From NCBI GenBank assembly GCA_039025235.1, contig JBCCOS010000005.1, forward strand, positions 62,001-126,000: 64,000 nt of DNA, in the 5' to 3' direction. The DNA comes from MED-G105 sp039025235 (lineage in GTDB: Bacteria; Pseudomonadota; Alphaproteobacteria; Caulobacterales; Parvularculaceae). Positions 34,956-43,782 of the stretch are shown here, in pieces. How positions within the stretch are numbered: position 1 is the stretch's first letter; the number at the start of each line of letters is the position of its first letter. A program made the position numbers and the translations under genes. The notes below the pieces were generated by a model. That model did not search any database and was not told where the DNA came from. It was given only the letters and a program-made list of their open reading frames with translations.

Positions 34956-36170
34956 GTGTTAGATAGCGAATATATTGTCATTGGTTCGGGCGTAACCGGC
35001 TTATGCATTGCTTGGTCGGTCGCCAAACTAGGGCGCAGTGTCTGTGTGGTCCATGCGCCTGGCGCCATGCCGCGCGCGAGCCGTGCCGCTGCAGGTATGC
35101 TTGCGCCGTCATTTGAACAATATCCAGAAACGGAAGTGGGGCGTGCTGCCAAATCGTTTGCCTATGACGCTCTCGATCGTTGGGGCGCATTTACGGCGGA
35201 CCTTGAGGGTCTCACAGGCAAAAATATTGATTTTCAAAAAAATGGTATTCTTGGCGTTGCTCAGACGCGCGACGGATCAGAAAATCTGAAACGGATAACC
35301 GATACCTCGACGGGTCACGCATCGCCTTTAACAATAGATCAAATTCGCAGGCTAGAGCCAAGATTATCAAAGGAAATTATCTCTGGAATTTATGCTGAAG
35401 GTGAAGGGCAGGTTGACCCCGTTCAATTGCTCGTCGCGTTGGAGCAGGCCTGTTTGCTCGCGAACGTTCATTTTATTGAAAGCAGCATTGCACAGGTCCT
35501 GCCAGCGGATGCTATTGGCCAAGATCAGCGACACGGCCACGATCAAAGGGAAATCCAACCTGTCTATTTGCAAGCAGCAACGGGGGAGGGTCCGTTTGCA
35601 AAAGCACGCCAGGTAATCCTCGCAACCGGGGCGATGCCCCTGACCAATATCTTGTCCGCGTGGGAGACCTTTGTCCCGCCCACCATTCGCCCGATCAAAG
35701 GGGAAGCCTTATCTTTCGCAACGAAGAACGAACCTTCATCGCCAATTGTCGAGCATGTAATCCGTAGCGAAGGTGTTTATCTCTGTCCAAAATCCGACGG
35801 GCGCTTGATCGTCGGCGCAACCGAACAGCCGGGCCGTAGGGATATCCTACCGGACGTGTCTGCAACAGAAGAACTTGCGGTCGCGGCGCGGTCCCTGGTT
35901 CCGCCCCTTGAGATGATGGAAATCCAGTCGCAATGGGCTGGGATCCGGCCCATATCGACGGATGGGGCCCCCATTTTAGGGCCAGCCCTGCCCTATAATG
36001 CTCCTGGGCGTCATAAGGGTCACGGTATTCATTTTGCGCTGGCGGCCTATCGCAATGGTGTTTTGTTTGGACCCCATATTGGTCAACTGTTTGCCGAGAG
36101 CCTCGTCAACGGAAGTCAAAGCGCTACAGAGATATTGGCTCAATTTAACGCAGCGCGGTTTCATCCCTGA
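34956..36170 (+). CDS. thiO: FAD-dependent glycine/D-amino-acid oxidase (ThiO-like)
   Basis: A DAO-type flavoenzyme, 404 residues. The N-terminal FAD motif VIGSGVTGLCIAW and the RAAAGMLAP segment are the ThiO/glycine oxidase signature; the C-terminal WAGIRPISTDGAPILGP and HGIHFALAAYRNGVLFGP complete the FAD site. ThiO makes the dehydroglycine used for the thiamine thiazole. No thi genes adjoin, so another amine substrate is possible. The start is GTG at 34956 with a weak ribosome site. Confidence 0.8.
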   Translation: MLDSEYIVIGSGVTGLCIAWSVAKLGRSVCVVHAPGAMPRASRAAAGMLAPSFEQYPETEVGRAAKSFAYDALDRWGAFTADLEGLTGKNIDFQKNGILGVAQTRDGSENLKRITDTSTGHASPLTIDQIRRLEPRLSKEIISGIYAEGEGQVDPVQLLVALEQACLLANVHFIESSIAQVLPADAIGQDQRHGHDQREIQPVYLQAATGEGPFAKARQVILATGAMPLTNILSAWETFVPPTIRPIKGEALSFATKNEPSSPIVEHVIRSEGVYLCPKSDGRLIVGATEQPGRRDILPDVSATEELAVAARSLVPPLEMMEIQSQWAGIRPISTDGAPILGPALPYNAPGRHKGHGIHFALAAYRNGVLFGPHIGQLFAESLVNGSQSATEILAQFNAARFHP

Positions 36171-36550
36171 CTTGATCTGATGTTGGGGTTTGGTCAGCCC
36201 AGTTTGGGATGTCTAACGAGTGATAAGGCGAGTTCCATTACCGATTCGGGGGCAAGAGGTGAAGCGGGTAAAACGCAAAAGCGCCGTCGACGTTAAACCG
36301 GCGTTACTGGAGAATTCTAGAGCTTTTTGCGTTCCGATGGAATCGGAACGCCGCTCTAAGTCCTTGTTTGGTCGGACGAACAATTGTTCGACCTATTGCC
36401 GAGTTGATGGACGGGAACCATCAACCGATCACACTTATCGGCGAAGCGCTCTAGCGATATCATAGGGTTAATCATTCCTTGGCGTTTACGCGTCATTTTT
36501 ATGGATTGAATGACCCATGCGGTGCTGTTTGCAAGATCGCTGCGCGTGGG
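36171..36550. other. Intergenic region before the transglycosylase
   Basis: About 380 bases, of which 36318-36454 are a repeat of the second family. In the remainder I see no gene or terminator. Confidence 0.4.
36318..36454. repeat. Second-family intergenic repeat, copy 1
   Basis: Begins TAGAGC and ends GCGCTCTAG. It holds a perfect hairpin GCGTTCCGAT / ATCGGAACGC with loop GGA, the block CTAAGTCCTTGTTTGGTCG, and ends with ATCACACTTATCGGCGAAGC. Compared with copy 2 at 58683-58786, the middle holds about 33 extra bases including GACGAACAATTGTTCGAC and ATGGACGGGAACCATCAACC. Confidence 0.85.
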
Positions 36551-37606
36551 ATGCTAATGCAGGAGACGTCATTGACGCCTGGACCGTTTGATACATTTTC
36601 AAAGCAGCCCCTTGCCCAAAGTCTTTTGGGTATTGGGTCTACGCCGCAAGGACCCTTTACTGGCGTTGAGAAAACCTCTGCCAAAAACGCGGTATCGGGT
36701 GCGATCCGTTCGGCGGCTACGGCGACAGGCGCGGATTTTGATTATCTTTATAAGGTCGCGGCACGCGAAAGCAGTCTCGACCCTGCGGCCAAGGCGAGCA
36801 CATCGAGTGCCACCGGACTTTTTCAATTCATTGAGCAAACCTGGCTGGGGGCGGTGAAAAACTATGGTGAGCAGCATGGGCTTGGGGAGGCTGCAAAAGC
36901 CATTAAAGCCAAGCCTGGTGGTGGGTTCAGCGTGGTGCCTGCAAGTGCGCGTCAAGCTATTCTTGATATGCGGTTGGACCCGCAGAAATCAGCGGCGCTT
37001 GCCGGGGAGCTTGCGCAGGAAAACAAACGGTATCTAGAAAACCGCCTTGGTCGCACCGTTAAGGGATCCGAACTATATGCGGCGCATTTTTTAGGCGCTT
37101 CTGGCGCAGCAAAACTTTTATCGTCGCGACCAGAAGAAACGGCAGCGTCTGTTGTGCCAGCGGCGGCAAAGGCAAATCGGTCTGTTTTTTACGATGGCGC
37201 GCGTGGTCGCTCTGTCAGCGATGTTCTTGCGAGTTTTGAAAAAACGATCGGTGATACGGCTAATGTTCTAAATACCGCTACGCTTGAGAATAGGACGCAG
37301 ATACCGATTACAACATTCACCTCAATTGATCTTGGAACAGACAGTTCCGCGCCAAACAGTTTTACGTCACGCTATAATATGACAACGATACCCGGATCTG
37401 AGAAAAAAAATGATTTCTCTTCGGTGTCTGTTGCTCATGTTGCTAGAACCACGCGTAGTGAACCGGCACCTCCTTCGAGTGACAGTCAAAATCTCAAAGA
37501 GCTTGATTCTGTTTTAAGAAAATACGCGGGCGTTGCTGGGTTTTCACCTGTCGCCGCAATGGTATTGCAATGGTTTGATCCGTCTACCATGCGCGGAAAC
37601 CGATAA
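36551..37606 (+). CDS. Lytic transglycosylase (SLT family)
   Basis: A peptidoglycan-cleaving enzyme of about 351 residues. The SLT domain is at about 45-190: LYKVAARESSLDPAAKAS with catalytic Glu near residue 73, then SATGLFQFIEQTWL, and YAAHFLGASGAAKLL. The rest is polar and probably disordered. No signal peptide is visible, unlike housekeeping Slt or Mlt enzymes, which fits a phage-derived or flagellar-type enzyme exported by other means. ATG 36551 (or 36557) is likely; the frame stays open to TTG 36479. Confidence 0.78.
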   Translation: MLMQETSLTPGPFDTFSKQPLAQSLLGIGSTPQGPFTGVEKTSAKNAVSGAIRSAATATGADFDYLYKVAARESSLDPAAKASTSSATGLFQFIEQTWLGAVKNYGEQHGLGEAAKAIKAKPGGGFSVVPASARQAILDMRLDPQKSAALAGELAQENKRYLENRLGRTVKGSELYAAHFLGASGAAKLLSSRPEETAASVVPAAAKANRSVFYDGARGRSVSDVLASFEKTIGDTANVLNTATLENRTQIPITTFTSIDLGTDSSAPNSFTSRYNMTTIPGSEKKNDFSSVSVAHVARTTRSEPAPPSSDSQNLKELDSVLRKYAGVAGFSPVAAMVLQWFDPSTMRGNR

Positions 37607-37664
37607 AGAAGGGCATTGTTTTGCTGTGTCGATGCAAATGAACCATTAGCCATACACTTATCCG

Positions 37665-37768
37665 CTAAAGCGCCTTCGTTTCAATTGGAATAAGAACGGC
37701 GCTTTAAGTTTTTGATTTTACGCATTTCCTTAACGCCAACCGCAAACACTTGGCTTAGAAATGCTGAA
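37665..37768. repeat. Double-hairpin intergenic element, copy D
   Basis: Same orientation as copy C: AAAGCGCC/GGCGCTTT hairpin, AT-rich spacer, then GCATTTCC with inner TTGGCT and AGAAATGC. About 60 bases after the transglycosylase stop. Confidence 0.9.
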
Positions 37769-37811
37769 AGCGTTCTTGAATTTCCAACCCCTGCTTGTCG
37801 CGATGAGTGCT

Positions 37812-38321
37812 CTATGCGCTTTCGCAAGAGGCTCGTTTAGAACGGCGCAGTTCTGCAACTTGAGTTGCCTTGAGCATTTGCTTCAAACGTTGCGGTGACG
37901 GTGCAAAAATAAAACCGAATGAAACGCAGCCATCCTTTGACTTGACCGCATGGTGTAAGTGGTGGGCCTGGCGGACGCGGGCGAGATACCCCTTCTTCGG
38001 TCGAAGGCCGATATTAATCCGCTCATGCACGAGTATATCATGAAAGAAAAAATAGATAACGCCATACAACAAAATACCGATACCAGCGGCGAGCATCGGG
38101 TCGGAATAGCGATAGCCATAATAGATTAGGGCGACCGACGGAAGCGCGAAGACAACTCCAAATATATCGTTGAATTCGAACGGTCCCGTCCGCGGTTCGT
38201 GGTGTGTTTTGTGCACAGACCATAAGACGCCATGCATTAGATACTTATGCATCACCCAAGCGACCCCTTCCATGACGAACACGAAAGCGATGATCAAGGC
38301 AAAGAAGCTAAATAACGACAT
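37812..38321 (-). CDS. crtZ: Beta-carotene hydroxylase CrtZ
   Basis: A non-heme di-iron membrane hydroxylase that converts beta-carotene to zeaxanthin. The histidine boxes are HKYLMH (25-30), HKTHH (37-41), HDILVH (about 94-99) and HHLHH near 120. Four membrane segments, 169 residues. It follows crtE on the same strand with an 87-base gap. No crtB, crtI or crtY is in the window, so the rest of the pathway is elsewhere. Confidence 0.92.
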   Translation of the reverse strand: MSLFSFFALIIAFVFVMEGVAWVMHKYLMHGVLWSVHKTHHEPRTGPFEFNDIFGVVFALPSVALIYYGYRYSDPMLAAGIGILLYGVIYFFFHDILVHERINIGLRPKKGYLARVRQAHHLHHAVKSKDGCVSFGFIFAPSPQRLKQMLKATQVAELRRSKRASCESA

Positions 38322-38408
38322 GATGGGTAGCAGATAACTATGCTCGATGTGATACCTAATACTTTTTATGGCGCAATAACCCGCGTTATAAATGAAGCTT
38401 ATGAGCTT

Positions 38409-39488
38409 TTAAGCGAATTCGCCAATTTTAACCGCAAATTTGCGATCAAGTTTTCCGACGAACAACGCCAGCGGCGCAGACGGCCCGCCCACACCAACAG
38501 TTTCTGCGATTTCCCTGGCCCGGTTGAGCCAGCGTCGGCACTGGGCGCGGGCGCCTTCTTTGCCCAATATCGTGACCACTGTGGACTTGCCTTCGTCTTG
38601 CATCACATCTTTGCCGATATCATTTTCGCTCGCCGAGCAGTCAAGAACATCGTCAAACGCCTGATAGGCAAGACCAAGCGCGCGGCCATATTCGATCATT
38701 GCATGGATGGATTGTGCATCCGCTTCGGCAAGTTCAGCGCCCATAGCCGCTGCAGCAGAGAATAGCGCGCCGGTTTTTTGATGGTGTCGGTGTTCCATAT
38801 CAGTCATGCAATTCTCAGCACCATCACACGCGATATCTTTTTCTTGCCCGCCGGCCAGTCCGTCAGGTCCAATGGCTGCCGTTAGATGGTTCAATGCCCG
38901 AAGTCGCCGATCACTACTGGCGCCTGGTGTTTGTCCGACCAGTCGGAAGGCTTCGTTTAACAAGGCGATGGTTGCTAACATGCCGGTGCCTTCACCGAAG
39001 ACAACGTGCGTTGCAACATTTCCTCTTCGCATCCGGGCATCGTCCATTGCGGGTAAATCGTCCATAATCAACGACGCAGCATGAACCATTTCTACCGCGC
39101 AGGCAGCGTCGATCGTTACCGATAATGGGGCACCGAATTGTTCACCGGCAAAGGTCGTAATCAAAGGTCGTAAGCGTTTTCCTGGCGAGAGAAGTCCATG
39201 GCGAATCGCGCAAGTGAGACGCGCTGGCTCGCGCGTTTTTTGGAACAAGCTGTCGAGGCGTGCGTCAATCGTTTCTCGTGCGGCACTCAATGCTGCATCA
39301 AAGGAGCGATATCTCGGTGCTGGATTGTGCGTATCATGCTGCACTGCGTCATCGTTATGCGATGCGCGTTTCGTTTCACTGGACGTATTTTCAAATTCAG
39401 AAGTTTGGACCGGATCAATGGATAAATTAGTAGCAATCGATGTGGATGCCGCGCCCGCACGCGCCGCTTTTGGAAAATTAGCGCCCAT
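38409..39488 (-). CDS. crtE: Geranylgeranyl diphosphate synthase CrtE
   Basis: A trans-isoprenyl diphosphate synthase supplying GGPP for carotenoids. First Asp-rich motif DDLPAMDD is at 143-150 and second DDVLD lies in QAFDDVLDCS. KRLRP near 104-108 binds diphosphate. About 60 N-terminal residues precede the family core, more than the usual 300-residue enzymes carry; they look unstructured. FPP or other chain lengths cannot be excluded, but the crtZ neighbour supports GGPP. Confidence 0.88.
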   Translation of the reverse strand: MGANFPKAARAGAASTSIATNLSIDPVQTSEFENTSSETKRASHNDDAVQHDTHNPAPRYRSFDAALSAARETIDARLDSLFQKTREPARLTCAIRHGLLSPGKRLRPLITTFAGEQFGAPLSVTIDAACAVEMVHAASLIMDDLPAMDDARMRRGNVATHVVFGEGTGMLATIALLNEAFRLVGQTPGASSDRRLRALNHLTAAIGPDGLAGGQEKDIACDGAENCMTDMEHRHHQKTGALFSAAAAMGAELAEADAQSIHAMIEYGRALGLAYQAFDDVLDCSASENDIGKDVMQDEGKSTVVTILGKEGARAQCRRWLNRAREIAETVGVGGPSAPLALFVGKLDRKFAVKIGEFA

Positions 39489-39673
39489 TTAAATGCCCTA
39501 TACGCTTAAAAAATATGCTTATTTCAATAAGATTTCAAAGTATTGCCGATGACCATACCCTAATCCTTATTTGCCGACTAGGTCCAACCTCTAGTGCACC
39601 TCAAGCATTCCAATGAAAGAGCAAGTAAAGCGCGTGCCTTTATTTGGAGCGTCGCGCGCGCAAGTGGTAACTG

Positions 39674-39696
39674 GTTAATGGTTGCTAACCATTAAC
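39674..39696. promoter_or_regulatory. Perfect 10-bp inverted repeat, candidate operator
   Basis: GTTAATGGTT, spacer GCT, then AACCATTAAC. The short spacer and lack of a T run make an operator as likely as a terminator. It is about 190 bases upstream of crtE. Confidence 0.5.
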
Positions 39697-39703
39697 TGCA
39701 CAA

Positions 39704-39739
39704 AAGACACACGTGAAAATGAAGACACACGTTAAAATA
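39704..39739. repeat. Two 18-bp tandem units
   Basis: AAGACACACGTGAAAATG is followed by AAGACACACGTTAAAATA (two differences), then AAGACC begins a third. Confidence 0.75.
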
Positions 39740-39784
39740 AAGACCAAAAGCGGCGCGGGCGAATCGAATTTCTTGCGCCATGCT

Positions 39785-41698
39785 TTAGGCGGTCAAGTAG
39801 CCTTTATTTTCCAAGTAAGTGACAATCATGGCTGCGGCGTCCTCGGCCGTTTGTTCTGCAGTATTTATTGTTATTTCTGGGTTTTCTGGCGGTTCATAGG
39901 CACTATCGATACCGGTAAAGTTTTTGATCTCACCGCGACGCGCCTTTGCGTAAAGCCCTTTGACATCGCGTTGTTCGCAAACATCAAGTGGTGTTGAGAC
40001 ATATACCTCGATGAATTCCTGACCTTCGACAAGCTCGCGTGCCATCCGCCGTTCGCTCGTGAAAGGAGAAATGAATGAGACTAAAACAAAAAGGCCTGCA
40101 TCAACCATTAGTTTTGACGTTTCACCCACGCGGCGAATATTTTCAACGCGATCCGCATCGGTAAAGCCGAGGTCTTTGTTCAAACCGTGGCGAACATTAT
40201 CGCCATCGAGCGTGTAAGTGTGGCGACCCAAATCATTAAGACGGCTTTCGACGAGATTCGCAATCGTTGACTTTCCTGAACCAGAAAGGCCTGTAAACCA
40301 CAGAACACATGGCTGCTGATGCTTGATTTTGGCGCGGGCTTGTTTGTTAATATCAAGGTCTTGCCAATGGACATTCTGTGCACGTCGCAATGAGAACTCA
40401 ATCATCCCAGCAGCGACGGTCGCATTGCTTTGCCTGTCAATGAGAATGAATGACCCGGTTGCACGGTTATCCTTATAAGGATCAAACCCTATAGGCTGGC
40501 TTAAAGAGATGTTGCAGAAGCCAATTTCATTCAATTCAAGCGTTTTACCAGACTGGTGGTCAAGCGTATTAACGTTGGTCTTATGCTTTAGCTCGGTGAT
40601 CGTTGCTGGGATCTGTTTGTTGGCGGTTTTTAGCACATATTGGCGACCCGGTAGCATCGATTCTTCGTGCATCCAGATTAGTTGGGCTGCTATTTGATCG
40701 GTCTGCTGACAGGGATCATCCCCTGCACAAATGATATCGCCTCGGCTGATGTCGATTTCGTCTTCCAACGTAATTGTAACAGCACGGGCGGGGCCAGCGA
40801 TTTGTAACGTATCAGCGTCGCGCGTCTGGCCAATGATCGACGAAACGCGTGACCGCTTGCCAGATGGCACAACGATAATATCATCGCCCGGCGTTACAGT
40901 GCCTGATGCAACCGTACCCGCAAAGCCGCGGAAATCGAGATTAGGTCTATTGACCCATTGCACTGGCATTCGGAACGCTTGATTTTCACTTTGTCCGCGA
41001 ACGTCAACCGTTTCGAGATAGGGGAGGAGCGCAGGTCCAGTATGCCATTGTGTGTTCGGGCTTTTTGACGCGATATTATCGCCTTCAAGCCCTGAAATGG
41101 GAATGCAAACGATAGATTTAAAGTTCAGTTTGTCCGCAAACTGCCGATAGTCAGCCTCAATTTTATCAAAGGTCGATTGGTCATAATCGACGAGATCCAT
41201 TTTATTGACAGCGAGAACGACATGGTCGATCCCAAGAAGGGATGCGATAAAGCTATGCCGTTTGGTCTGAACGAGAACACCCTGACGTGCGTCGACAAGG
41301 ATGATTGCGAGATCGGCCGTTGAAGCGCCTGTCGCCATATTACGCGTATACTGTTCATGGCCGGGTGTATCAGCTACAATGAATTTCCGTTTTTCTGTCG
41401 AGAAGAAGCGATAGGCGACATCAATCGTGATACCCTGTTCCCGTTCAGCGGCGAGACCATCAACCAGCAACGCGAAATCGATTTTGCCGCCCTGGGTACC
41501 GACCTTCTGAGAATCCGCTTTTAGCGTTTCAATTTGATCTTCATAAAGAAGCTTTGTGTCGTATAGAAGCCGCCCGATGAGTGTTGACTTTCCGTCATCA
41601 ACACTGCCGCAGGTAATAAACCGCAGCATCGACTTTCGTTCATGGTTGTCCAGATAGGTAAGGATATCGGTGTCAGCGAGGGTATTTGCGTGAACCAT
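39785..41698 (-). CDS. cysNC: Bifunctional sulfate adenylyltransferase subunit 1/APS kinase CysNC
   Basis: CysN GTPase (about 1-430) couples GTP hydrolysis to ATP sulfurylase; CysC (about 455-637) makes PAPS. P-loop GSVDDGKST (31-39), DTPGHEQYTRNM and NKMDLVD are in the first part; the kinase P-loop GLSGSGKS is near 470, with DGDNVRHGLN after it. The start abuts the cysD stop: the two genes share one base, so they are translated together. It supports sulfate assimilation or sulfation of polymers. Confidence 0.96.
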   Translation of the reverse strand: MVHANTLADTDILTYLDNHERKSMLRFITCGSVDDGKSTLIGRLLYDTKLLYEDQIETLKADSQKVGTQGGKIDFALLVDGLAAEREQGITIDVAYRFFSTEKRKFIVADTPGHEQYTRNMATGASTADLAIILVDARQGVLVQTKRHSFIASLLGIDHVVLAVNKMDLVDYDQSTFDKIEADYRQFADKLNFKSIVCIPISGLEGDNIASKSPNTQWHTGPALLPYLETVDVRGQSENQAFRMPVQWVNRPNLDFRGFAGTVASGTVTPGDDIIVVPSGKRSRVSSIIGQTRDADTLQIAGPARAVTITLEDEIDISRGDIICAGDDPCQQTDQIAAQLIWMHEESMLPGRQYVLKTANKQIPATITELKHKTNVNTLDHQSGKTLELNEIGFCNISLSQPIGFDPYKDNRATGSFILIDRQSNATVAAGMIEFSLRRAQNVHWQDLDINKQARAKIKHQQPCVLWFTGLSGSGKSTIANLVESRLNDLGRHTYTLDGDNVRHGLNKDLGFTDADRVENIRRVGETSKLMVDAGLFVLVSFISPFTSERRMARELVEGQEFIEVYVSTPLDVCEQRDVKGLYAKARRGEIKNFTGIDSAYEPPENPEITINTAEQTAEDAAAMIVTYLENKGYLTA

Positions 41699-42933
41699 TA
41701 GTAATAGCCCTCTTGTTTCTTTTTCTCCATCGAAGCGGGCTGGTCACCGTCTATGACACGGTTTTGCCGTTCGGATGTGGTGGTCAAAAGTGTTTCACTG
41801 ATGATGTCTGGGACTGTGGTGGCGTTTGAGATAACGCCACCTGTTAGTGGATAACATCCTAATGTTCGAAAGCGGACAGTTTCGGTGCGTGGTTGTTCGC
41901 CTGGCTCAAGGGGGAGCCGGTCATCATCGACAAGGATCAAAACGCCGTCACGTTCAACAACTTGTCGGGGCTTTGCAAAATAAAGAGACGGAAGCTTTAT
42001 GTCTTCACGATAAATATATTGCCAAACGTCGAGTTCGGTCCAGTTCGACAATGGGAAGACTCGGACTGACTCACCTTTTTGGGTGTTAGCATTATATATT
42101 GACCAAAGCTCTGGACGTTGGTTTTTAGGATTCCATCGGTGTTGCGCTGTTCGAAATGAAAAAATGCGTTCTTTTGCCCGAGATTTCTCTTCATCCCGTC
42201 GCCCGCCGCCAAACGCTGCATCAAACTGATATTTATCGAGTGCTTGTTTAAGGGACTGCAAATTCATCACATCTGTATGGATCTGCGAACCATGGGTAAA
42301 CGGATTAATACCTTGACGTAAACCTTCTTGGTTTTTGTGAACGATCAGGTCAAGTCCGTACTCTTCTGCGATGGCATCACGGAAGGTATTCATTTCACTG
42401 AAGTTCCAGTCCGTGTCGATATTCATAATCGGGAAGGGGGGACGTGCTGGGAAAAACGCTTTTAATGCGAGGTGCAACATGACAGCGCTGTCTTTGCCCA
42501 CTGAATAAAGCAAAACCGGGTTCTGCCGTTCGGCGGCAACCTCGCGCATGATATGAATTGCTTCTGCCTCTAATCTATCGAGGTGGGTCATTGTTATCTT
42601 CAAACCATTACCGGAAGCAGCCGCCGTGGTAGTTGCGTCAAAGTGGCTTTCGGGTGGGGCGGTGCGGACATCCATTGTCGGCTCCTGTGTTTTTTTCTTG
42701 TTCGGCACATTGTTGTCGTTGGTTTGGGGGCCATCATTCGCGCTGTTTTCGAGCGCCGCGAGACGATCGAGCGCGGTTTCCAGCGTTTTAAGGGTGCATT
42801 GGCCGCCAGCCTTCAGTCGGGCAATACCCTTTCCGTCATTCATCAGTTTGCGAGAAACGGTGGAGAGTGAAAGGTTCTCTCGCTCCGCGTATCGCTCGGC
42901 GCGATCAATCAAGGATGTCAGTTCAGCATTCAT
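41698..42933 (-). CDS. cysD: Sulfate adenylyltransferase subunit 2 CysD with N-terminal HTH-like extension
   Basis: CysD makes APS from sulfate and ATP. The core (from about residue 110 to the end) has the PP-loop LLYSVGKDSAVMLHL, DTDWNFSEM and GGRRDEEKSRAKERI, and is complete. Unusually, 85-100 residues precede it in frame: LTSLIDRAERYAERENLSLS followed by TVSRKLMNDGKGIARLKAG look like the small helix-turn-helix proteins of alphaproteobacteria. ATG 42933 is a likely start of the full protein (ATG 42975 is possible). An internal ATG at 42675 has a very good AGGAG seven bases upstream and would give a normal-length CysD of 325 residues. So two proteins may be made. Confidence 0.9.
   Translation of the reverse strand: MNAELTSLIDRAERYAERENLSLSTVSRKLMNDGKGIARLKAGGQCTLKTLETALDRLAALENSANDGPQTNDNNVPNKKKTQEPTMDVRTAPPESHFDATTTAAASGNGLKITMTHLDRLEAEAIHIMREVAAERQNPVLLYSVGKDSAVMLHLALKAFFPARPPFPIMNIDTDWNFSEMNTFRDAIAEEYGLDLIVHKNQEGLRQGINPFTHGSQIHTDVMNLQSLKQALDKYQFDAAFGGGRRDEEKSRAKERIFSFRTAQHRWNPKNQRPELWSIYNANTQKGESVRVFPLSNWTELDVWQYIYREDIKLPSLYFAKPRQVVERDGVLILVDDDRLPLEPGEQPRTETVRFRTLGCYPLTGGVISNATTVPDIISETLLTTTSERQNRVIDGDQPASMEKKKQEGYY
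42675..42692 (-). promoter_or_regulatory. Internal ribosome binding site and start in cysD
   Basis: On the minus strand ACAGGAGCCGACA directly precedes an in-frame ATG. AGGAG with seven bases of spacing is better than the site before either upstream start. Confidence 0.7.
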
Positions 42934-42936
42934 ATC

Positions 42937-43036
42937 GTGGGAATTTTCCCTTAAATTTGATGCTGTAGATATCAAATCTTACGTGGGATGCAAGCTAAAA
43001 TTCTTCGTCGCTATGAGAGTGTGGGAATTATCCTAC
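42937..43036. promoter_or_regulatory. Two operator-like sites between cysD and its divergent regulator
   Basis: GTGGGAATTTTCCC at 42937-42950 and GTGGGAATTATCCTAC at 43021-43036 share GTGGGAATT and are imperfect palindromes. Their starts are 84 bases apart. A third GTGGGA half lies at 42983. The first overlaps the ribosome site region of the cysD start at 42933. The sites would fit binding by the GbsR-type regulator or the HTH-like cysD head. Confidence 0.5.
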
Positions 43037-43110
43037 AAAATAGACTGTATGAGTGTTTTTGCAGAGGCAAAGTCTTGTCATAGCAATCCGTATTGTCATA
43101 TATTTCTGTA

Positions 43111-43731
43111 ATGACAGAAATTAAGAAAATAGATGGCATGGTTGCGCCGGTTGAACGTTTTGTTCTGCACTGGGGTGACTTAGGAAGTGCTTGGGGGGTC
43201 AATCGCTCAATTGCACAAATTCATGCGCTTCTTCTGGCGAGTGCCGAACCTTTACATGCTGAAGCGATTTCCGATGCACTATCAATTGCTCGGTCAAATG
43301 TGTCGAATTCCCTAAAGACCCTATTAGAGTGGGGTCTCGTTCGTCGTTCTCCCGTAAAGGGTGACCGGCGCGATCATTTCGAAGCTATCGACGATATGTG
43401 GGCAACGGCTGCGCGCATTGTGGATGTGCGTAAATCTCGCGAGATCGACCCGGCGAAAGAAATTCTCACCAATTGTTTGAATGACGCTGAAAACGATCCT
43501 GCCGTATCGGGAAAAGCGATTAAGCGATTGCAAGAATTACAAACGCTCGTTGCGCTTCTTGATAATTGGTATGCGCAGATGAAAGACATTCCGCCTGAGA
43601 CGCTAATTCCCCTGCTCCGTATGGGCACGAAAATTATTGATCTCATAAAGCCTTTTATCAAGACCGCCCCGTCATCTGCAATATCTGAAGTTTCGTTGGA
43701 TCAAAGTCGTCGCCCTAGTGATGAGAGGTGA
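43111..43731 (+). CDS. GbsR/MarR-family transcriptional regulator
   Basis: A 206-residue winged-helix protein. The HTH is in HAEAISDALSIARSNVSNSLKTLLEWGLV followed by a wing VRRSPVKGDRRDHFEA, the GbsR pattern. The C-terminal half is helical and may dimerise. ATG 43111 is used, with in-frame alternatives at 43093 (TTG-type) and 43138. It is divergent from cysD, so it may control sulfate activation genes, itself or the DUF3429 gene downstream. Confidence 0.75.
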   Translation: MTEIKKIDGMVAPVERFVLHWGDLGSAWGVNRSIAQIHALLLASAEPLHAEAISDALSIARSNVSNSLKTLLEWGLVRRSPVKGDRRDHFEAIDDMWATAARIVDVRKSREIDPAKEILTNCLNDAENDPAVSGKAIKRLQELQTLVALLDNWYAQMKDIPPETLIPLLRMGTKIIDLIKPFIKTAPSSAISEVSLDQSRRPSDER

Positions 43732-43782
43732 CGTCTAGAGAGGTTCGCGAGGGGGATTAATGATAGAGGAAGAGAGATTATC

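Larger units (their letters stand above)
39489..39784. other. crtE upstream region with palindrome and tandem repeat
   Basis: It contains a perfect inverted repeat at 39674-39696 and two 18-bp tandem units at 39704-39739. It lies between the 3' end of cysNC and the start of crtE, both on the minus strand, so it should hold the crt promoter. Confidence 0.5.

Noticed and set aside
39674..39696. The crtE-upstream palindrome as a CtrA site
   Set aside because: The halves read GTTAATGG, not TTAACCAT or its complement, and the TTAA spacing is not seven.
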